The translations under genes and the position numbers were made by a program. A stretch of DNA of 64,000 nt, taken from contig JBAMJV010001281.1 in assembly GCA_037951105.1 (NCBI GenBank), forward strand, positions 105,427 through 169,426, in the 5' to 3' direction. The notes beneath the pieces were generated by a model. It did no database searches. It was not told the origin of the DNA and saw nothing but the letters and a program-made list of their open reading frames with translations. This DNA comes from Echinarachnius parma (lineage: Eukaryota > Echinodermata > Echinoidea > Clypeasteroida > Echinarachniidae). Positions 46,406 through 57,000 of the stretch are shown here, one piece after another (position 1 is the stretch's first letter; each line of letters opens with the position of its first letter).

Positions 46406-46576
46406 CTGGGCCCTGTTGCAGAAAGAGTTGCAATCGATTGTAAAGTTGCAATTAATTGTAAGTCAGATCATGTGACTAAATGCACAAATCTGATTGGTTA
46501 AAATGTGCATATTTTTTGACTTGCAATTAATTGCAACTTGACAATCGATTGCAACTCTTTCTGCAACGGGGCCCAG
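46406..46576. mobile_element. GGGCCC-family palindromic MITE, complete
   Basis: CTGGGCCCTGTTGCAGAAAG and AGTTGCAATCGATTG are mirrored by CAATCGATTGCAACTC and TTTCTGCAACGGGGCCCAG. It is 171 bp, nearly all arm. Confidence 0.88.
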
Positions 46577-46609
46577 TTGTAACAGAATCTTCATATAATG
46601 GAACCTTAA

Positions 46610-47480
46610 AGTGGACCACCATGCATACAATAACCCATGCCTTAGTTGTTTTGGTACTGTTGTTTGATATTATATATACCTCGCACAAAAAGTTCCGCAA
46701 TCGAGGTTTGCACATTAATAACTTTTTTATTACGCTATTACCATTCATAAATTTTGTATCATTGGAAAGCGTGAATTCTCCTCTTTACATTGATATAACA
46801 TTTGCTATGAATATTTTATCATGGAATGTGCATTGCATCCAAATGTAGGGCAAAGTCAAAAGTGAAATGTTGCAAAATGCACTGATTTTGTCAACAGAGT
46901 GCCTTCCTTGGCTTGAATGGGGGTGAGGTGGTCATGCATTCAAGCCACGTTTTAATCTTCAAACAAAAGGAAGGCACACTGTTGACAAAATCAGTGCATT
47001 TTGCAACATTTCATTTTTTACTTTGCCCTACATTCGGATGTAATGCACATTCCATGATAAAATATCCATAGCAAATATTATATCAATGTAAAGAGGAGGA
47101 TTCACGCTTTCTAATGATACAACATTTACATGTATGAATGGTAATAACGTAATAGGCATTCAAGCCACATGTTAATCTTCAAACAAAAGGAAGGCCCTTT
47201 GTTGACAGAATCAGTGCATTTTGCAACATTTCACTTTTGACTTTGCCCTACATTTGGATGCAATGCACATTCCATGATGAAATATTCATAGCAAATGTTA
47301 TATCAATGTAAAGGGGAGAATTCCCGCTTTCCAATGATACCAAATTTATCAATGGTAATAACCTAATAGAAAAGTTATTAATGCGCAAACCTCGATTGCG
47401 GAAGTTGTGCGAAGTATAGATGGCCAACACTTTGCAAAGGGTTGTGTAATTTATAAACAATGCAATTACCAAAACTTACA
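46610..47480. mobile_element. GACCACCA-family MITE, copy 2, split by foldback insertion
   Basis: The left part has TTAAAGTGGACCACCATGCA and TTGTTTTGGTACTGTTGTTT. The right part has TTTGCAAAGGGTTGTGTAAT and TTATAAACAATGCAATTACC. Compare 28386-28805. Confidence 0.7.
46680..47413. mobile_element. Three-armed foldback element
   Basis: Arm A is 46680-46915. Arm B (46935-47155) is its reverse complement. Arm C (47157-47413) is a second, nearly full reverse complement. The ends are CTCGCACAAAAAGTTCCGCA and GCGGAAGTTGTGCGA. Landmarks include GGAATGTGCATTGCATCCAA and its complement twice. No coding region. Confidence 0.85.
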
Positions 47481-47494
47481 GAACCAACATTGCC

Positions 47495-48640
47495 TTTGGT
47501 TAACACTCACACTCACACTCACACACACACACACATTCTTGTAAGGGCCTTCAAACAGGGATATGGTCAGGCTATGGTAAATAAACCTTCAATCGGGGAT
47601 ATGCCCATTTATTGTGAATGTCCACGGTTTGTCGGCACGCAAAATGCTTTGATATGTCCCATTGCCCAGTAAATAGGCTTATAAGGGATATCTTGAAGAA
47701 AGAAAAATAAATAACATAGTCTAGCCATTAACCCTATATAGCCCGGGGGGGGGGGGGGGGGGGGGGCTAAAATGGCCCCCCCTTCAACATTTTTCGCGAT
47801 AAATTTTTAACACGATAATATCTTGCGCTGAAATTTCACGACTTTTTTCTTTTGGATCTTGCGCATCTTTTGAAATAAAATTTTCAAAAATCGGACCTAG
47901 GGTTACAAAGTCACGTGACCTTTTGTCTATGCATGTCAGCCCGAAAATCGCTAAATTTTGTGATTTGTGTACAAAACATATGGAAATAACATAAAAAGAG
48001 ATATCATTGATAATTTGGTCTTGTTTACATTTTAGGTGTTTGGGGTTCAAAGTAGTTGATTTATCGTTAGAAATAAAATAAACAACAAAAACAATAAAAT
48101 ACATAAGCTAAAAAAACAAAGAAATACATAAGAAATTATAAAACAATAAAAAACATAAGGAAGAACCTGGCTCTTCCAAATTGTTTTGTTGTATTATTAT
48201 TCCAAATGGTCTAAAGAACATATGTTGTCAAAACCAATGTTTAATTATGAAGAATATATGATTTATGGGTAAAAATATGAATTTTATGACCTTATTTGCA
48301 TAAACTACCATAATTATGCAAATTAATGCATTTTTCAACAAATTAAAATTACCATAGTATTCTATACACTTCACCAAACACGCATGTAAATTTTCACGGC
48401 GAACGGCCGCTTTGCGGCCGAGATCTTAGGGGGGGGCCAAATTAGCCCCCCCCCCGGGCTATGCATTATCAAAATAGCCCGGGCTATATAGGGTTAAGAC
48501 GATCCCTAAATGTGCCCGTTTTCTTGTGTATCCCTGATTGACAGTGTAGAAAATACTGGTGTATACTGTATATCCCTGATTGAAGGCCCTTACAGGAACA
48601 CACATACTCACATCCACACACAAACAATAATCTTCAACAT
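47495..48640. mobile_element. Foldback repeat interrupted by piggyBac-like element B
   Basis: ACATTCTTGTAAGGGCCTTC and AAACAGGGATATGG (left) pair with TATATCCCTGATTGAAGG and CCCTTACAGGAACACAC (right). CA-rich runs lie outside both arms. Confidence 0.65.
47732..48493. mobile_element. piggyBac-like non-autonomous element B
   Basis: TTAA lies at 47728-47731 and 48494-48497. The terminal repeats CCCTATATAGCCCGGG and CCCGGGCTATATAGGG are perfect. Subterminal G-tracts, GGGGCCAAATTAGCCCC and an internal ACAATAAAATACATAAG are shared with element A. It is 762 bp with no transposase. Confidence 0.88.
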
Positions 48641-48984
48641 GCCCATGAGCCATTTGGTAGGAGTGCTCCCAAGGGAGTGGATATGGAGTGCAAATTGAGA
48701 GTGATTGGTACTTATGATATCATATGAGTTACATGTATGACCAGGGAAAATAGTGTTGAAGTGCTTGTTAAATTATTTAACTTATAATAAACTTACCAAA
48801 ATTATTATCTACTATCAATTTGACACATTCATGTAATGAATCAGACATAACAAAATGTTAGTTATACTGAAAAAAGATTAGTTTTATATTTACAAAATAA
48901 CTGTACAGAATATTTCATCGCATCATAAATCATTAAATTCCAACAATTCAAAGTTAAACATTGACATCACATAATGTATATGAC

Positions 48985-49405
48985 TACAGCCAAACCTGTC
49001 TCGGTGGCTACCTGTATCATCAACCAACCTGCCTATAGTGGTCACCAAATGAGATACCCTGCAGAGGGGAAAAAATGTTACGGAACCTGTCCATAGAGGA
49101 CACCTATCAACAGTGGCCACTTTCCTTATTAGAGCTCAGTTCCAAAAGGCGCTAAATCCGCTTTCCATACAAATTGAGTTAACAATACATTTATAAGCTG
49201 CGTAGCTATCTAGGAATCCACATTTTACGACAAATTACTCACTCAAAATCAACATATAGAAAGTTCAATTTTCATATTCCCAAAGGCACGTGTACAAAGA
49301 TGGGCAAAGAAACCTGTTTTCCTCGAAAGTTGAAAAAGTGGATTTAGCGCCTTTTGGAATTTAGCTCTTTCCCTTTGGTGGTCACTATGTACAGGTTTGA
49401 CAGTG
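48985..49405. repeat. GGTCACC..GGTTTGAC family unit interrupted by a MITE
   Basis: GCCTATAGTGGTCACCAAAT and GGAACCTGTCCATAGAGGAC match the 10300-11545 array. The unit resumes at CCCTTTGGTGGTCACTATGT. Confidence 0.65.
49129..49366. mobile_element. MITE with CCAAAAGGCGCTAAATCC ends
   Basis: AGTTCCAAAAGGCGCTAAAT and CCGCTTT are mirrored by AAAGTGGATTTAGCGCC and TTTTGGAATTTAGCT. CTTTCCTT and CTTTCCCT flank the element as a probable 8-bp TSD with one change. Confidence 0.75.
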
Positions 49406-49468
49406 GTAGTCACTGACCCTTGCTTGTCTGACTTTGTTTAGACCCATAACCCGTTATAATAATAACAA

Positions 49469-49882
49469 TGATAATGATGTAATTTATAACGCACATATTA
49501 CATTTTTTTTTAAAGTTTAAGGAAAGAAAAGCAATGAATTGCTGCGACATCAGAGACAGGACTAGTGTGTACCCTGACGAACTACAATCTTCCTGGCAAA
49601 TTTATTTTCAGTACCATTTCCCAATTATACCCTGTATCAATCCTTGATATCTGTGACCGGCTATAGCAAAAAAACTATGATAATGATGTAATTTATAACG
49701 CACATATTACATTTTTTTTTAAAGTTTAAGGAAAGAAAAGCAATGAATTGCTGCGACATCAGAGACAGGACTAGTGTGTACCCTGACGAACTACAATCTT
49801 CCTGGCAAATTTATTTTCAGTACCATTTCCCAATTATACCCTGTATCAATCCTTGATATCTGTGACCGGCTATAGCAAAACC
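49469..49882. repeat. Near-identical 209-bp tandem duplication
   Basis: Unit 1 starts about 49469 (GATAATGATGTAATTTATAA) and unit 2 about 49678. Both end GTGACCGGCTATAGCAAAA. I found no difference apart from the junction. Either very recent or an assembly artefact. Confidence 0.92.
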
Positions 49883-50816
49883 CTGCACTTGTCGGTAATT
49901 CACGTTTTGAAGAAATTGGCATTTTAAGTTCATATAATATGTGTAAAAGACTTTTATTTTTAGAGCCATATTTTGTTACTGTACACGTATGCTTTCATTA
50001 TTTTTTAATGATTTTTATTAATGCGTAGATCGCTATAAATTAGGAAATCCTTAAATTGGCAACACATTGTCATATTTTCTAAACAGATTTTGGCATTCAA
50101 ATTGGCAATTTTGCAGCGATGCTACTTCATATTTGTCTTAAATGTTAATAACTAATTATTTTCCACCTATTTTTACGTCATTAAAAGGCCGAAAAAAAAT
50201 CAGGAGTTGGCAATTTGTTGAGGGAAATAATTATCAATTTTGCCTCGAGTTGAAATACCTCTCGTCCTTGATGGGTCAAGTAGAATACTGGCTATTGACT
50301 GTAATATTACTCACTTAAATTAGATTTGAATCAAATCTCTTCATAATTCTGTTTAATTGAGATTAAATACAACCATACAATTGTAAGACTGTCTAAATGT
50401 ACACGCTAAACTGTATCAGCCTTTTATCTTATATTTAGCAAATTTGTTCAGTACACAATTTCCCCTTGCCCATGAAACAATGCAAACTCCACAAATAGAA
50501 CTAAGAGAATCTTACCGACATTCATACAAGGTATACATGCACAACACATATTTTAACTCTCAGCCCATGATACAATTATATTGAGCACATTTAGAATGTT
50601 ACTTTCTTGAATACATCATTTCAGTAATACTCTGCACATTTATTCTCATTCTTATATTTGTAAGAAACACTTGGAAAAAATAAAGAAATATATATACAAG
50701 TCATGTAAAAAAATAAGTTGAAAATCACAATTCAGCTATTTCAGGGCTAATTGACAACATTGACTCTAAACTTCCTCCTTTAAGCTGTTTATTCCCATGG
50801 AAATCTGCACGAACGC
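49883..50816. other. Region downstream of ACMSD, no gene seen
   Basis: Includes the probable ACMSD 3' UTR on the minus strand. No supported feature. Confidence 0.45.
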
Positions 50817-51008
50817 CTAACTCGATTCTTCATCCAGTTTTACCCTCTTTGAGCCATTGGTGTCATTAGTGTCATGGGCGTCTGAGCTCTTGATCTTGTG
50901 TCTGTCCAAACCACACTTGGACTGCGATGGTTGCGCTGCTAGTTCAGGCTCGTATTGTGACCGGTCTAGGCCCAGGAATTCCAGCGCATTACCAGCAAGC
51001 AGGTTATC
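50817..51008 (-). CDS. ACMSD: ACMSD exon 8 with extended C-terminus
   Basis: [20 protein letters not shown] is the family C-terminus. 43 further residues rich in Ser, Asp, Asn and Lys end in [10 protein letters not shown] and TAG. Acceptor ttgacag. Confidence 0.93.
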   Translation of the reverse strand, partial: DNLLAGNALEFLGLDRSQYEPELAAQPSQSKCGLDRHKIKSSDAHDTNDTNGSKRVKLDEESS

Positions 51009-54000
51009 CTGTCAAGAATTGATAGCAATATTTAGTTATAGTAATAACACAAATAATATTTATAATGACGTCAACAAAGAAATCAATGACCCCAAAGCAA
51101 CATCAATCATCATCTAGTGTCTGTCTGGTCTTTTTGGGGTTGCAAGAGCAGGTTTGAAAAGGTTCAAGGAATTTCAAAGCACAGACTTATAGGGCATTAC
51201 GCATTGAAGAAAGTATTACTAACTTTATTGACTGTTCATTGCTAATGAAGTACATTTAGTGGCTATACAGACTAAGACCATCATGTAACAAAGCTGCTTT
51301 GCACATAATTTTAACTAGGAACTTTGTAGCATTGTTGTTTCATTAATGTCCTATTCTTGTCAGAAATTTTGTAATCGAGGTAAATTTGAACAGCATGTTA
51401 CCATAATTCTGTTAAAATCATGTCAGAAATGCTAAAATTATAATTCATTTACGAATTTGCTGTATTTTAGAAGATGATTTATTGTCATTAATGTGCTCAA
51501 TTTTTGTCACTTGAATGAACATATTTTCCCAGCTGGCGTGACATGCCGATCGTGTAATCAACAAATGGGTAAATTTCGGGTACCCGGGACTCGCCCGAAA
51601 TATTATCGCGAGTCCCGGGTAGTAAATACTCCCGAAATCAACAACACTAGTAGGTGACCTTTATAGACAGGTGGTCGATAAAGCAGGTATGACTGTAAAT
51701 GAAAAAGCCAACTTACTTTGAGTTCATCACTGAAGCTGTCGATGGATGCAATCAGTTTTCCCGGATGGTGCTCTCCGAGGGGGAAGGGGTAATCACTGCC
51801 CAGCAACACACGGTCCTGAAATAGAAGAGAAACTAAAAACCTTAAAAGGGATCTAGTAACATTTTCCAAAACCCCCAATTTACTTGGAACTCTAGCGGTT
51901 CTCTCATGCCTTGTGGTATTCATATTAATGATTCAGGGATGTAAGTTTTCCGGATTTTGACGGAAATCTGTTTTTTTTATAAAATTCCGTTTTTTTGTTT
52001 TTGTTTTTGTTTTTGTTTTTTATTAATTTTTTTAAATTTTTTTAAATTTTGTTTGATCTACAAACGTGTCCGTAATTACAAATTACAATCAAAACCTATC
52101 CATCATGTTACTAAAAACTGCAAAGTTCAAAGGCAAATTTGCAAAATTTTCCTGCAGGGGCGCTGCTATGGGGCAAGGGCGCTGCCCCTGCAACCCCGCC
52201 AGGGGGCTACTGCCTCCTGGACCCCCAGTTTCTGGATTTTTTTTATAGCTCCACTTACATCCCTGATGATTGAAGCATGGGACAGGTTTATTTTTTATTT
52301 TTTTCCCTTTCGTTAAAAAGATATTTACGATTGAAGTGTTCAGCTATTAAACTATCCACTGGATAGTCGTGACCGTGTACAAAGTCAGTGCAATAACCAA
52401 TAAGTTGGTGAATATCACTTTGCATGTTCGCTCATTACTCAGCCATATAATGTCCATGTACTGCAACATTTTCACACATTACTCAGTGGACATATCAGAT
52501 CACAATATACATTGTATCAACCATTCATCACTTTTTGCACATGTCAACGAAGTTACTAGATCCTTCAACCCATTCACTACAAGATTCTGAAATCCCCATA
52601 GACTTTGTACATAGCCCACCCGGTTCCCGTAAGCAACAGGTTAAAATATGGTCTCTCACAATGAGACTGAAAGCTTGCAGCAAGGTGCGACTGAGACTGC
52701 ACGAGACTATAAACTGCAACTAGTTTTGTGCACACACCCAAAATAAAGAACATGTTATATACTGTGAAACGGCAGTCTTGGGCCTTTTAACGGTTTTAGT
52801 GCTTGGGACCCAAACCTGTTGCAATAATGCTAGAGATCATAGTTGCAATGTGTTCTTAATCTGCCATGAAACAGAAAACATCACTTTTGTGGGCTGGCTT
52901 AACTTTGTGTCAATGGGTATATTAACCAACATGCAGGTGCTATTAAAAAATAGCAACAGAATAACTCATCACTTCATGAACACTACAACTACCCAACACT
53001 ATTTCAATTTCATATGGTCCGAAATAAAAAAATAATTCAACAAATATGAGCCTTATTCACAATATATAATACAAAAGTATCATTAACCTTTTGTCGTGTG
53101 GAACACATGTTATTTACTATGGTTGAAGAGGTCAATTATGAGTAGTTCTTTTTCATTGATACTGGAATAATAAATGCCTGAGATAATAATATCAGACCCA
53201 GTACCCTTGGGAGAAAGGTGAATTAGCACTGAAGAGACTACCCTGGATAAACTCATTATAATCATTATTATTACTATTATCAGTATTAAAGTGGCCGTGC
53301 CAACCAAATGCATGTTGACTTCTGTTTATCTGTATTAGTCTACACATCCAATATTTGTAAACTGTATGACCTAAGTATATGTACTGGAATGAACCACTAG
53401 AACCCACCTGTACTATGGTTTCCACCAAGTACTGCAGGGCTTTCTGGTCGTGTACCAACGAGTCAGTGTAGATCTGGCCAAGGTACTCGTTGGGTTGACA
53501 TTGTTATCTCGTTGGTCTCACATAAGATTGTTTCTAGAATTGGTGCTAAAATTCTTCAAGATATCACATTTTTACTGGAATGAACCACTACAACCCACCT
53601 GTCCTATGGTTTCCACCAAGTACTGCAGGGCTTTCTGGTCGTGTACCAACGAGTCAGTGTAGATCTGGCTAAGGTACTCTTTGGGTTGACATTATAATCT
53701 CGTTGGTCTCACATAAGATTGTTTCTAGAGTTGGTGCTAATATTCTTCAAGATATCACATTTATACTGGAATGAACTACTATAACCCACAGTACTATGGT
53801 TTCAACCAAGTACTGCAGGGCTTTCTGGTCGTGTACCAACGAGTCAGTGTAGATCTGTGGGCCAACTAGGTACTCTTTGGGTTGACATTATAATCTCGTT
53901 GGTCTCACATAAGATTGTTTCTAGAGTTGGTGCTAATATTCTTCAAAATATCACATTTTTACTGGAATAAACTACTAGAACCCACCTGTCCTATGGTTTC

Positions 54001-57000
54001 CACCAAGTACTGCAGGGCTTTCTGGTCGTGTACCAACGAGTCAGTGTAGATCTGGCCAAGGTATTTCCTAGGATTGACAGAGTTCTCGACTGCACAGAGG
54101 TCCGGTCTCACATTAAATCCATGCTCGATGCGACCGATTGTGAACGGAAATGCTCCCCCTGTAAAACAAGAAGACCATGACATGGACCAATAACAAAACA
54201 ACAGGAAAAGGAAACCTTTACGCCTCTCCAAAGCTGTAAAAAAACTGGATGGATCTTCGACTGCGCGCAGTCGAAAATGATGCCTCCGCCATTACGCAAT
54301 TTATTTATATCAAGCCCAAATCAACATGTACACAGAATTAATTCTGTCAACTCAATTTTGATGGTACTCTGTCTTTTAGATCTTGATGTATCACAATTAT
54401 GAGATATAAGTGACCTTGACCTTTGCCCTCATGACCCCAAAATCTAATGACTACAATTGTTCCCTATCATACATTCAGGTATCAAGTTGGATTGAAATCT
54501 GATATTCAGTTCTTGAGATTTCCAATCTCAAGCTACTTTTTGAGCCCTTTGACCTTTGACCTCATGACCCCCAAAATCTAATCAGTTCATTGGCTCTCCA
54601 AGGAACATACATGTACCAAGTTTGGTCAGAATCTGTCAATCCCTTCTTGAGATAACGCGATCACAAGCTATTTTTGCATATATAATGAGCTCTGTGACCT
54701 TTGACCTTTGACCTCATGACCCCAAAATCTAATCAGATCATCTGCCCCCCAAGATACATACATGTGCCAAGTTTGGTAAGAATCTGTCAATCCCTTCTTG
54801 AGATAATGCGATCACGAGCTATTTTTGCATATATAATGAGCTCTGTGACCTTTGACCTTTGACCTCATGACCCCAAAATCTAATCAGATCATCTGCCCCC
54901 CAAGATACATACATGTACCAAGTTTGGTAAGAATCTGTCAATCCCTTCTTGAGATAATGCGATCACGAGCTATTTTTGCATATATAATGAGCTCTGTGAC
55001 CTTTGACCTTGGACCTCATGACCCCAAAATCTAATCAGATCATTGGCCCCCCAAGATACATACATGTACATGTACCAAGTTTGGTCAGAATCAGTCAATC
55101 CATTCTTGAGATAACGCGATCACAAGCTATTTTTTGCATATATAATGAGCTCTGTGACCTTTGACCTTTGACTTCATGACCCCAAAATCTAATCAGATCA
55201 TCTGCCCCCCAAGATACATACATGTACCAAGTTTGGTCAGAATCTGTCAATCCCTTCTTGAGATAACGCGATCACGAGCTATTTTTGCATATATAATGAG
55301 CTCTGTGACCTTTGACCTCATGACCCCAAAATCTTATCAGATCATTGGCCCCCCAAGATACATACATGTACCAAGTTTGGTCAGAATCAGTCAATCCATT
55401 CTTGAGATAACGCGATCACAAGCTATTTTTTGCATATATAATGAGCTCTGTGACCTTTGACCTTTGACTTCATGACCCCAAAATCTAATCAGATCATCTG
55501 CCCCCCAAGATACATACATGTACCAAGTTTGGTCAGAATCTGTCAATCCCTTCTTGAGATAACGCGATCACGAGCTATTTTTGCATATATAATGAGCTCT
55601 GTGACCTTTGACCTTTGACCTCATGACCCCAAAATCTTATCAGATCATTGGCCCCCCAAGATACATACATGTACCAAGTTTGGTCAGAATCCGTCAATCC
55701 GTTCTTGAGATAACGCGATCACGAGCTATTTTTGCATATATAATGAGCTCTGTGACCTTTGACCTTTGACCTCATGACCCCAAAATCTTATCAGATCATT
55801 GGCCCCCCAAGATACATACATGACCCAAGTTGGGTGAAAATCCGTCAATCGGTTCTTGAGATAACGCGATCACGAGAACGGGACGTACGGACGTACGTAC
55901 AGACGTACGTACGGACGTACGTACGTACGTACGGATGGACGGACAACCCGAAAACATAATGCCTCCGGCTACTTCGTTGCGGAGGCATAAAAACTGTGTA
56001 TCAATTAGGAACATAAGTGCACAAGCATTTATATCACCTTCTTTTAATGATACTGACAAAATCCTGTTTTGGAAACGGGATGAAAAATAACTCCTACAAT
56101 GAATAATCTTAAAGAAGAAGTTTCTACAAGCATTTATTCGGATTGTTGCATGAATGTTAAATAATTTCAAAAACCTAACAACTTCAATTTTCAGCAGAAT
56201 TGGATAAATTAATCAAGATTTATGATTGTTCACAGTTGTGATTACAATCTTGTTTGCTGCCCTCTTAGTTGGATACCAGCTAAATCTGTGAAGCCACACC
56301 TGGGCCCTGTAACATAAAGATTCACGATTAATTGTACGATTGATCAATTGGTCGTACGATTAATAGTACGATCAATTAATCAGTCGTACGAATAATTGAC
56401 TGATCGTACGATTAATCGTGAATATTTGTTACAGGGCCCAGAACAACTGCGATGGAACTGTACAAAATAAATTGACTAATTTCACTTTTTAAGAAAAAGC
56501 ATCCTTCCTCCAGTCTTATACTCAAGTATGTTTAATAGAAATGTTGAGTGTGCATGCATTGCTCCTCCTTGTGCATACTAACCTCCATGCGCAAAGCAGA
56601 CCTTGAGTTTGGGGAATCGCTCCAGGACACCTCCGAAAATGATTGAGCACATGGCTGTGGCCGTCTCTCCGGGCATTCCCACCAGCCACGGCAGCCAGTA
56701 CTTGCTCATGCGGCCTCCTAGCTCCATGTCCCATGGGTGAATGAACAGAGACATGTTCAACTCCTCTGCCGCCTGCGAGTCAAACAATTCAAAAAATAAA
56801 ATACAGCTTAACAATAGGATTCATGGTAATAAAATAAACATTGTGTGTATGTATGCATTTACATTGTCTGTGTGGTAATTGTCCAGGGTGAGTTGTCATA
56901 GAGAGGGGGCTATCTGCCCAGGTGGTAATCCCGGCAGATTTTAATCAATCTAATAAAAGAATTGAAGATAATCTCTGTAAATCTTCAATTCTTTACAGTG

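Noticed and set aside
54420-55860. Regular repeats that might suggest a CRISPR array
   Set aside because: The 151-bp units have no unique spacers, and this is animal DNA.
55759-56170. Open frames across the ACGT-rich run (repeated VRT and YVQT residues)
   Set aside because: Translation of a simple repeat at the end of the minisatellite.
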